The position numbers and the translations under genes were made by a program. The notes beneath the pieces are model-generated. The model made no database searches, was not told the DNA's origin, and saw nothing but the letters and a program-made list of their open reading frames with translations. This document shows positions 1-8,100 of a stretch of 63,666 bases of DNA, piece after piece. The stretch lies in assembly GCF_005780165.1 (NCBI RefSeq), contig NZ_VAUV01000023.1, forward strand, positions 1 through 63,666, in the 5' to 3' direction. The stretch comes from Phragmitibacter flavus. GTDB lineage: Bacteria > Verrucomicrobiota > Verrucomicrobiia > Verrucomicrobiales > Verrucomicrobiaceae. Positions within the stretch are counted from its first letter, which is position 1. Every line of letters begins with the position of its first letter.

Positions 1-306
1 GTTAGAAGACAAGCGAGCAAGTCATCAAGAGAAGGTCACGCAGATCAAGGAAAGGCCTCCCTTGTTGGCCATTGCGCACCCATTGACGGGCCATCAACGG
101 ATGGAATGGGCTTTTTACACAGTCTGGACACGTCGGTGGTCCGACGGATGAAGGTTTCTGGCTGCGGGGAAGGAATGGCGAGAGAGGTTCTTTGGCTGTG
201 GCCTGTAGACCGACGAAACGTCGGTGGTCCGACTGGTGAGACTTCGGTTGCGGTGAAGGGCTTTGGCTGTGGGCTTTAGACCGACGACACGTCGGTGCTC
301 CATGGA
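1..306. repeat. Gene-free stretch with dispersed palindromic repeats
   Basis: No convincing gene is seen here. Palindromic elements with the core CCGACGnnACGTCGG occur at about 221-236 and 280-296, and a half copy lies at about 130-146. They are followed by GGTGGTCCGAC or TGCTCCATGG, the same tails found in the array near 10.8-11.2 kb. The short frames that cross them are translations of the repeat. The repeats lie just downstream of the response regulator gene on the minus strand and could act as transcript ends or REP-like elements. Confidence 0.6.
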
Positions 307-966
307 CTAGACGAGGCGGTCGCGCATGGCTTTGGCGACGGCGCCTTGCATGGTGTTGACGTGGAGTTTGCGGTAGATGCGGCGGAGGCAGTTGTCGACG
401 GTGTGGATGCTGAGGGTGAGGCGGTCGGCGATTTCTTTTTTGATGAGGCCGTCGACCATGCATTCGAGGACTTCGCGTTCGCGATCGGAGAGGGTTTCGC
501 CGGGTTCGGGGGTTGGGGGGCGGGTGGTGTTGAGTCGGGTGAGGACTTTGCGGGCGACCTGGGGATGCATGGGGGAGCCGCCGTTGAGGACTTCGTGGAT
601 GCCTTCGACGAGGGCTTGGGGAGGGGTGGATTTGAGGAGGTATCCAGAGGCTCCGGCGCAGATGGCGGTGTAGATTTTATCGATGTCGTCAAACACGGTG
701 AAGACGACGATCTCGGTATTGGGTGAGGTCTGTTTGAGATGGGTGATGCCTTCGAGGCCGTTCATGCCGGGGAGGCCGAGGTCCATGATGACGACCTGGG
801 GGGCGGTGGTGAGGTTGATGTTGAGGGTTTTGAAGGCGTCTTCGCAGGAGGGAAAGGCTTGGATGGTCCAGTTGTCACAGGCGGTGCGGAGGGTTTCGGC
901 GAGGACTTCGCGGAGGGGGCGATTGTCTTCGATGATCCAGATGTGGGTGGTGCCGGTGGTGGACAT
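307..966 (-). CDS. NarL/FixJ-family response regulator
   Basis: This 219-residue protein has the two-domain layout of a DNA-binding response regulator. The N-terminal receiver domain (about 8-125) shows the acidic pair E13-D14, the phospho-acceptor D62 in VVIMDLGLPG and the conserved Lys in YLLKS. The C-terminal LuxR-type helix-turn-helix (about 158-213) begins LSDREREVLECM and continues KEIADRLTLSIHTVDN. It starts with ATG 12 nt after the stop of the sensor kinase gene, so the two form an operon and very likely a cognate phosphorelay pair. The target genes cannot be inferred from the sequence. Confidence 0.93.
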   Translation of the reverse strand: MSTTGTTHIWIIEDNRPLREVLAETLRTACDNWTIQAFPSCEDAFKTLNINLTTAPQVVIMDLGLPGMNGLEGITHLKQTSPNTEIVVFTVFDDIDKIYTAICAGASGYLLKSTPPQALVEGIHEVLNGGSPMHPQVARKVLTRLNTTRPPTPEPGETLSDREREVLECMVDGLIKKEIADRLTLSIHTVDNCLRRIYRKLHVNTMQGAVAKAMRDRLV

Positions 967-978
967 TTGGATTAGGAT

Positions 979-2985
979 CTACGGGAGGGGGACGGTGAGG
1001 GTGAGGGTGGTGCCGTTGTTAGGGGTGGTGGACTGGAGATCGAGTTTGGCGTGGAGTCGGGTGGCGCGGGTGCGGAGGTTGCGGAGGCCTGCACCGGGCT
1101 GGAATTGGGGGGAGGATTCGTCGAAACCGATGCCGTTGTCGTGGAGGGTGAGGTGGAGGTTTTTTGGGGTCCAGTCGAGGGTGAAGTTGGCGGTGTCGGC
1201 CTGACTATGGCGGGCGGTGTTGGCGCAGGCTTCCTTGACGAAGAGGAGCAGGTCGCGGGACCATTCGACGGGAGGTGGTTTGAGGTCTGTTGGCGGTGGG
1301 TTGGATTGGATGGTGAGGTTGGAGACGGCGGGTTCGAGGATGCGACGGGCGGTTTGTTCGAGGCGCTGGCTGATGGTTTGCCAGTTGCCGGGTTGGGGGT
1401 CGAGGAGCCAGACGAGGTCGCGCATGGAGTCGATGGTTTCGCGGGCGCTGTCGGCGAGGGTGCTAAGGCGTTGATGGGTGCGTTCGGGATTGGAGGTTTC
1501 GTTTTTGGCGAGTTCGGCGACCAAGGCAAGGTGGCTGAGACGGCTGCCGACTTCGTCGTGGAAGTCGCGGGCGAGGCGTTCGCGGACTTCGATGCGGGCG
1601 AGATGGAGTCGGCGTTTTTGCCAGAGGAGGCCGATGAGGAAGAGGGTCAGGAGAATGATGGCGAGGAGGAAGCTGCTGCGGATGAGGGCGGTTTGGAACT
1701 GGGTTTGGGTGAGTTGCAGTTGGGCGGAGAGATGGGTGGATTGTTGTTCGAGGTTTTGGCGTTGGGTGATGGCGGCGAGCCAGGTGGGCCAGTCGAGAAG
1801 TCGGCGCTGACTGGAGTAGCCGTCGACCAAGGCGGGCTGGGTCCAGATGGGGGTTTGGACTTGGTCGAGGGAGCGGACGGGTTGATTGAGGGCGATGTTT
1901 TTTCCTTGGGAATACACTTCGAGTTCAGCGAGGGCGAAGATGTAGTCGCCGGTGCGGGCCCAGAGGGAGGTGGCTTCGATGCGGATGCGGCGGGCGGGGA
2001 TGTTGGCGATGGGCAGGGTGACCATGCTGTCGCCGGGATTGGGGAAACCTGTGGGGGGAGTTTGCCAGAGGAGTTGAGGGTTGGTGGGAGATTGATCGGT
2101 GTAGGCGAGGACGCGGAAGGTGGGGGGGAAGCCGAAGCCGGTGATGTCGGCGTAGTCGCGGGGGCGGGCGGGGATGAGGCGGATTTCGTCGATGGGGTGA
2201 TCTTTTTGGAGGTCGACTTCAACCCATTTGGGGACTTCGGAGGAGTTGGCGGCGATGACGCTGTGGTAGCCGTTGCTGGGGGAAGGTTGGGGGCCGGTCA
2301 ACTGGCCGCACCAGAGGTGGCCGTCGGTAAGATTTTGGTTGGTCCAGCGTGGGGGATTGAGGATTTCGGCGGAGGAGGTGACGGTTTTGCCGAGGGCGAT
2401 GTTCTGGCCGTTTTGGTTGAGGACGACGATTTCGCCGAGGGAGAAGAATTGCGAGGACTGGCGGCGGCGGAAGCCGTGGATGTCGAGTCGGAGGTAACGA
2501 GCGTTGGTGGGTGCGACGGGGTGGAGTTTGAGGAACGGCAGGGTGATGCCTTCGCCGGGGGTGGCTTCGCGCCATTGGGCGATGATGGTTCCGGGTTGAC
2601 CTGAAGTGGGGCTGAGGGAGACGGTGATTTCGGAGGGGAATCCGCTGTCGGGGTCGCCGGGTGCGGGATCGCTGATGCGGGCGGGGAACAGGACGATTTG
2701 TTCGGGGGTGGTCGATTGGCCGAGGTCGAGTTCGAGCCAGGCGGGATGTTGGGCGCGGCCATGGAAGCCGATGCGACCGTGGGTTTGTGAGGTGACGTTG
2801 GGGGCGGGGAGCTGGCGGAAATTGGTTTCGAGTTGGTCGAGCTGGGTGCGAAGAGCGCGGGATTGCTGGTGGAGGCGCAGCGGGTTCCACGAGGAGGAAG
2901 AGCTGGAGGTGCCGGGACTTTCGGCGTGGGTTGGGCCGGGGAGGAAAAGAAGGAGGAAGATGAGGGCGGTGAAGAACCGGGTCAC
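979..2985 (-). CDS. Membrane sensor histidine kinase, HisKA_3 type, with discoidin-like ectodomain
   Basis: The 668-residue protein starts at GTG with a signal-like segment (1-21). Residues of about 65-190 and 205-365 form two beta-rich modules that each end in a discoidin/F5-8C-like N-I-A-L segment (NIALGKTV near 195, NIALNQPV near 363), so the periplasmic part may bind carbohydrate or polymer. A coiled stretch of about 405-435 precedes one membrane helix (about 437-455). The cytoplasmic part has the HisKA_3 motif with H476 in ARDFHDEVGSRLSHL, an N box (EACANTARHS, about 586-595) and a G box (DNGIGFD, about 616-622). It is transcribed just ahead of the NarL-type regulator. Ligand specificity is unknown and the discoidin assignment is by pattern only. 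Confidence 0.88.
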   Translation of the reverse strand: MTRFFTALIFLLLFLPGPTHAESPGTSSSSSSWNPLRLHQQSRALRTQLDQLETNFRQLPAPNVTSQTHGRIGFHGRAQHPAWLELDLGQSTTPEQIVLFPARISDPAPGDPDSGFPSEITVSLSPTSGQPGTIIAQWREATPGEGITLPFLKLHPVAPTNARYLRLDIHGFRRRQSSQFFSLGEIVVLNQNGQNIALGKTVTSSAEILNPPRWTNQNLTDGHLWCGQLTGPQPSPSNGYHSVIAANSSEVPKWVEVDLQKDHPIDEIRLIPARPRDYADITGFGFPPTFRVLAYTDQSPTNPQLLWQTPPTGFPNPGDSMVTLPIANIPARRIRIEATSLWARTGDYIFALAELEVYSQGKNIALNQPVRSLDQVQTPIWTQPALVDGYSSQRRLLDWPTWLAAITQRQNLEQQSTHLSAQLQLTQTQFQTALIRSSFLLAIILLTLFLIGLLWQKRRLHLARIEVRERLARDFHDEVGSRLSHLALVAELAKNETSNPERTHQRLSTLADSARETIDSMRDLVWLLDPQPGNWQTISQRLEQTARRILEPAVSNLTIQSNPPPTDLKPPPVEWSRDLLLFVKEACANTARHSQADTANFTLDWTPKNLHLTLHDNGIGFDESSPQFQPGAGLRNLRTRATRLHAKLDLQSTTPNNGTTLTLTVPLP

Positions 2986-3224
2986 CCGGCTAGTGTTGCG
3001 GGTGGGTGAGGTGGCGTCAATGACGCGATGGCGTCACGTGGGGTGGGAGTGCGGACATTCCTGTCCGCCGTATTTTGCAGTTGCGCCGAGGTTTGTCGAA
3101 TGGCAGGCAGGAGTGCCCACGCTCCTTCCTCTATTGCAAACGTGCAGACGTTCGGGTTCTGCGCAGGATGCGCAGAACGACACGCGGGACGCGTATGCTC
3201 CCCAAGATTGAGGATATGTGGCGG
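2986..3224. repeat. Intergenic inverted-repeat segment
   Basis: No gene is supported here. The stretch carries several short inverted repeats, for example TGACGCGATGGCGTCA near 3019, GCGGACATTCCTGTCCGC near 3050 and GGAGTGCCCACGCTCC near 3110. They lie upstream of the sensor kinase and downstream of the next minus-strand gene, and look like interspersed repetitive DNA. Any promoter for the two-component operon would have to lie within or beside it, but none is clear. Confidence 0.45.
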
Positions 3225-3947
3225 CTATGGAGTAGGAGGAGGAGTAAGAGGAGGAGTAGGATTAGGCTCCTCGTCGGGGTCGTGGCGGACGCCGATGTCG
3301 AGGATGGCGCGGGCGTTTCTGTAACCCTGGAAGAAGACGGGTTCCGCAATGACGAACTGCTGCATCAACTTATCCAGGGACCATTCGAAGTGATCATCGA
3401 GTTTCTTGAAGGCGGCTTCGACGGCGTCGGTGGATTGGGAAATGGAAACCTGGGCACCGCGAGGGGCGTCTTTCATCAGGTCGTATTGGGTCACGGCGGA
3501 TTCCATGGCGCTCAGTAAAGCGGCAGTCATTCCGAATCCGGCAAGGCTGGGTTGTCCGGCGGGTGGCGGGGTGGTGGTTTGGTCAGCGAACAACGCGGCG
3601 GCTTCGGTGTATAGATTCAACGCAGCGGCGGAACGTTCGCCATCTTTGAGGGAAGCCAGATAAGTGCGTGGGAAGCCGAAGCGTTCGCGCAAGGGGATGT
3701 TGCCGGCCTCATGAGCATAAGCCGCCACGATGCCGGAGACGGCAAGGGTGGCGACAATCATTTGTTCGCTGAGGTTTTCTTTGGAGAGCCTTTGTCCGGC
3801 ACGCGCGGTGCGCTGCAGATCACCGAGACTGGCGATGTTGCTGGTAAGGGTGGCCAGTTTGGTCACGGCCTGGTTGAAGCCTGCATTGGCGGTCCACAAT
3901 GGGACATAGCTTTCGCGGCGGAGGTATTCGAGCGTGGACGTGGCCAT
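3225..3947 (-). CDS. Hypothetical protein (240 aa) with Pro-rich tail
   Basis: The function is not recognised. The protein is largely helical, starts MATSTLEYLRRESYVPLW, has no clear signal peptide and ends in a charged, proline-rich tail (DPDEEPNPTPPLTPPPTP). Its last third (helical K-L-D-D-H, then FFQGYRNARAILDIG and the Pro-rich tail) lines up with the C-terminal part of the truncated gene at 35.2 kb (ELIAAYQAARIIRDAG, then PPVP), so the two appear paralogous. The helical layout and C-terminal motif suggest a family expanded in this lineage. The gene is monocistronic as far as can be seen. Confidence 0.7.
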   Translation of the reverse strand: MATSTLEYLRRESYVPLWTANAGFNQAVTKLATLTSNIASLGDLQRTARAGQRLSKENLSEQMIVATLAVSGIVAAYAHEAGNIPLRERFGFPRTYLASLKDGERSAAALNLYTEAAALFADQTTTPPPAGQPSLAGFGMTAALLSAMESAVTQYDLMKDAPRGAQVSISQSTDAVEAAFKKLDDHFEWSLDKLMQQFVIAEPVFFQGYRNARAILDIGVRHDPDEEPNPTPPLTPPPTP

Positions 3948-4315
3948 GCGCAGTTTGTTGCCTTGTCAGTCAGTCATAGGGGGGATGGGGGATGAGAGTT
4001 GAGGGTTGAGAGTCTGAAAACGGCCAAGGGCGCTTCAGACCGTTTGCTTGGACTACTAACATTGAGTCCCGAAAAGGTGACCCTTCCCATCGCCGTGTTG
4101 ACTGTGGCAGTGCAGGACTGAATCGATCCGCTCTCTTCAGTGTCTTGTGAAGCGATGTTACAAAAGACGCTTGTCAGAAAAACGAGTCAGCAGGATGCTT
4201 TGCCAAGCAAGCAGCTTCGGGAGTTGTTACCGTTTTGGGCGGCGCGTTAGTGGGAAGCAATGGGCATGCCAAAAGATCGATGCCGTCTCTTTTTTTCCCT
4301 AAAAAGGTGAAATCG
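3948..4315. other. 368-bp intergenic stretch, nothing recognised
   Basis: It lies between the hypothetical gene at 3.2-3.9 kb and the 3' end of the SLATT gene. A run of eight T followed by CCC and five A (about 4290-4307) lies just downstream of the SLATT stop, but no convincing hairpin-plus-T terminator was found. Base composition shifts here from the G-skewed bulk of the window to the more neutral composition of the SLATT gene, so a boundary of the defence locus could lie in this stretch. Confidence 0.4.
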
Positions 4316-5137
4316 TTAGACTGACGAATTGATGAGTGAACCGCGCCAGACACCTAGGATGATGAGTAGGACACCAAGTAGGATAACTGCATCCATGATG
4401 CATCGTGTATGAAAGTAGTAGCGTGCCTTAATGCGAAATACTTTCCAGCATCCCAATTTGAACCATGTGGGTTTAAGAGTTTGAAACATGTCATGATCAA
4501 TAGGGAAATGATTGGCGTAGTTTGGCAACAATGCCTCATATTCCTTTGTCACTCGTGAGATCTCGGCGCGTTTCTTTCTGTCGTCTTTGATTTCTTTGGC
4601 TTGTCTAAGGACGTCATACAAATGACCAATCTTCAGTGCGCAGTCATGGTGTGACCGGGCCTGGAGTTGATAGTGTCGTGAGGTAACGATAAGGGTTTGA
4701 GCAAGGAGCAAGACTGAGAGCGATGTTGTTCCGAATCCCAAGAGCTCTGGTGAGATTGTTTTAAAAATGGGATGTGGAAAATAGGGAATGAGGCCCACTA
4801 TTATCAAATATGAAGAAAGGATGGTGTTTGCCCACATTCCATAGTTGTCCATTTCCTCACACCTTCTTGCTGCATTGAATCGAGCGCCTTTGGTGATCCA
4901 AAGTTTAAAGTTCAATTCATGCTCCCAACTGTTTTTAGTTAAGTAGGGTGGTAGATCTATCTTGGCGCTTCTCTGTTTTCGAAAATAGTCGCGATACTCT
5001 TTCTCTTCTTCGCGCTCTTTAAGTCGCTTTAAAATCAGGGAGCGTCGTTTGAAGTGCTTACTAACCGTTTGGCAAAGAGTTCGATCCTTCCTCCAAAGCA
5101 TTATTTTTCTTAATAGGAGGCGGGATCTAGCTCTCAT
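4316..5137 (-). CDS. SLATT-type (SLATT_5-like) two-TM putative effector
   Basis: A 273-residue protein with a basic, Arg/Lys-rich N-terminus (1-55). Then comes WEHELNFKLWITKGARFNAA, a pair of membrane helices around ANTILSSYLIIVGLIPYF and TSLSVLLLAQTLIVTS, a charged helical hairpin (SRHYQLQARSHHDCALKIG through YEALLPNYANHFPIDHDMF) and a third hydrophobic segment near the C-terminus. This order of motifs matches SLATT domains, predicted membrane-pore effectors of nucleotide-signal and other defence systems, closest to family 5. The gene begins 26 nt after the stop of the type ISP restriction gene on the same strand. It is more AT-rich and less G-skewed than its neighbours. No cyclase (SMODS) or SLOG gene lies nearby. 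An alternative start is M13 (position 5101). Confidence 0.75.
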   Translation of the reverse strand: MRARSRLLLRKIMLWRKDRTLCQTVSKHFKRRSLILKRLKEREEEKEYRDYFRKQRSAKIDLPPYLTKNSWEHELNFKLWITKGARFNAARRCEEMDNYGMWANTILSSYLIIVGLIPYFPHPIFKTISPELLGFGTTSLSVLLLAQTLIVTSRHYQLQARSHHDCALKIGHLYDVLRQAKEIKDDRKKRAEISRVTKEYEALLPNYANHFPIDHDMFQTLKPTWFKLGCWKVFRIKARYYFHTRCIMDAVILLGVLLIILGVWRGSLINSSV

Positions 5138-5163
5138 TTTGTCGATTTTTTTGAATAGGGGAA

Positions 5164-8100
5164 CTAGGAATTGGCTTTTTCTATATCAAGATTGGGAAGG
5201 CCGCTGACAATTTTGATTGTTTCCAAGCTGACGGTGATGATACGGAGGAAAAGTTCAAGCGGATATTTTGGGTTGCCCATGGTTTCGATGGCCCAGAGGT
5301 TGGCGTCGTTGACGATGCCGCTGTCTTTGTCGGTGGTCACGGCCTGGCGTTCCATCACCCATTCGAGGGCAGGTTTGCCGTTTACCACGTATTCGTAAGC
5401 CTCCAGCGGAATGTCGCGGACAGTGATGCGGTCATTGTAGATCACAGTGCTCTTGTCACTCACGTTTTTGCCGTGGGGGTCGCGGGTCTTGGCAAATTTC
5501 ATCTTCGTCACCCGGTAGTCGGCGTCAGTGAGGGCCGCGCGAGGCACTTTGCGGGTGTCGAGTTTCGCTCCGGGGTGGATTGACACGGTTTCGTAGTTGA
5601 GATGCAAGTGGGCGAGGTCGCGGCCTGCTTGAGTAAAGGCGCGGAAGTCGGCGTAGGTTTTTACGGCGGGAATGCGCGGGAGTTCTTTGCCCAGGTTGTC
5701 AGCGTAGCGGCTGCGGTAGACGGGCGAATGCAGCAGGCCGTAGATGTAATAAAAGAGGTCTTCCTTGTTGATCGCATCGCCAGGATACGCCGCTTGGAAA
5801 TGCGCCAGCCCCGCGTCGGTGATCGCGTCGCTGCGGGTGTAGGTTGGCTCACTAGCGTCGCTATTGCTTTCAAACAATTCGTCGTCATCGGTATCCCCCG
5901 CCTTCTCGAAAAGGTAGAGGGGAAAACACTGGGTTCCTCCTTTCATCGCAGAGATACAAAACTCGACTGGAACATTTGAAACAAGTGCGGTGAACCCGGT
6001 GATGCAGCCTGGAGCTGAAGTGCATATCGCCAAATTCTCCACCTTTGAGGGAGGGAAGATTTTGGGCATTTGGTAGACCCTCTCGTTGAGGGTTCGGTTG
6101 AAATACATCCACTGCTTTGTGAATGGCCGATAGACGCCTTGTCTAATGGCGCCGGCCTCAAACTTAACCCTCCGTCCACGGGCTAAGTCTTGTTTTAAGT
6201 TGTGGGTCCAACTGATTTGCATCGAGTCAGTGTTGATGAACGCCTCAAGGGCGCTTTCGCTTGCCTTCCGGTCGAGGCCTGGGTGCGCCTTAGCAAACCG
6301 TTCGCACTCACGATTGTAGAACTCAATCATGCGCGCCACATTCGAAGCCACGGCAGATTTCGAGCCGTTAAAACACCATTTATCTCGGCCCGTCAGCACG
6401 CCTTGGGAGAAGTTCGCGAAAACCTTTTGGCCATCCCCCTTCTTGTCACCAGCCGCAATGTGTTCCACAAAGCTGGCGTCGCGTTGCCTTAACCAATCCC
6501 CATGTGGATCTGGAACAATTGTTTTCCACCCTTCCGCGTCTGTGATCCCTCGGATGTCTTGAAACTCGACTATTTTGGCGAGTTTCTCTTCGCGACTGAG
6601 GTATTCCCCAATGTCATGAAAATGAATCTGCCCTCTTTCCTGTGCGACGGCGTTTTTCACAAGTAAACTAATCGCGATTGGGGCACGGCTGCCGCCGCCA
6701 AAGATTTTACCTCCTTCTTTCCGGGACCGCTCCCCCTGAGTCCGCTGATCTCCCCGAAGGTGGAAGATGTGAATGCTTGAGAATTCGTCGGCCAAACATT
6801 TGCGAAGCCCATCCGCTGAGTTCGTGTCCACGAAGCCGCCGTTTGTAACGAAGCCAATAATGCCACTCTTCCCTATACGGTCAGACGCCCATCGGATCGC
6901 TCGGACGTAGCTGTTGTAGAGCCCTTTTGAGAGTGTTCCTCGCGATTGCATGACATAGGTGCTGCGAATTCGGTCGTCCAAGTGCGGGTAAACCAAGTTC
7001 CCGGTGTTGTCGTTCTCACTGTCTTGTCCTTCTGAATACGGCGGGTTGCCCATGATGACCCGGATATCGAGGGCCTTCTGGCGCTTCCGCCGGGCGCTGT
7101 TGTGCTCCATCAGTTCGCTGACGAGGTCGCCCTTCTCATACATCTGGAAGGTGTCGGTGAGGCAGATGCCCTGGAAGGCTTCATACTCGCCGCCGACGAT
7201 GGCGTGATAGACGGCTTCGATGTTGATGGCGGCGATGTAGTAGGCGAGGAGGACGATTTCGTTGGCGTGGATCTCGTGTTGGTATTTGTGGGGAAGCTGT
7301 TCTTTGCTGATGAGGCCGCTTTGGAGGAGGCGGGTGATGAAGGTGCCGGTGCCGGTGAAGGGGTCGATGATGTGGATGCCTTTGCTGCCGAGGGTCTGGC
7401 CGAATTCGCTTTGGAGGAGGTCATTGATGCTGTGGATGATGAAGTCGACGACTTCGACGGGGGTGTAGACGATGCCGAGGCGCTCGGTCATCTTTGGGAA
7501 GGCCTTACGAAAGAATTTGTCGTATAGTTCAACGACGATTTTCTGTTTGGCTGCGGCGTTGTCGATATCTTTGGCGCGCTCTTTAACGCTGGCGTAGAAT
7601 TTGTCCAGGGTGTCGGCTTCTTTGTCCAGACGGTGTTCATTAAGCACATTGAGCACCTGCTGCATGGCTTGGGAGACAGGATTTTGGCTGGCGAATGAAT
7701 ATTCCTCAAACAGGGCGTCAAAGACAGGTTTGGTGATGAGATGCTGGGCGAGCATCTCAATGACTTCAGCGTCAGTTATGGAGTCGTTGAGGTCGTCTCG
7801 AAGTTCGTGGGCGAAGGCGGTGAAAGCGGCGACTTCTTTGGTATTCTGAGGATTGCTGACAAGCTGGGTGATGCGGGTGATGTGGGTGCGGGCGATCTTG
7901 GCGATGTCGTTTGCCCAGTCTTCCCAGTGATTACGGTTACCGCATTTCTTGACGAGCTTGGCGTAGAGCGCGCGTTCGAGTTCGCCGACATTGAAGGCGA
8001 GTTCGGTCTGAGTTTCGACGACATAAGGAGTGGCTGGTTCGGCTATGGTGTTGCCGCTCTTAGCGCTAGACTTAGAATCGGATTTGGTTTTGGTGCTCTT

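Noticed and set aside
1051-2604. Long + strand ORF (517 codons) opposite the sensor kinase, and similar antisense frames elsewhere
   Set aside because: Antisense to convincingly annotated genes. The amino acid bias (Gly, Val, Glu, Asp) is explained by the G-rich + strand, and no family match is visible.
4316-5137. CBASS-type effector system
   Set aside because: No cyclase, SMODS or SLOG gene lies next to the SLATT gene in this window; the only close neighbour is the type ISP gene.
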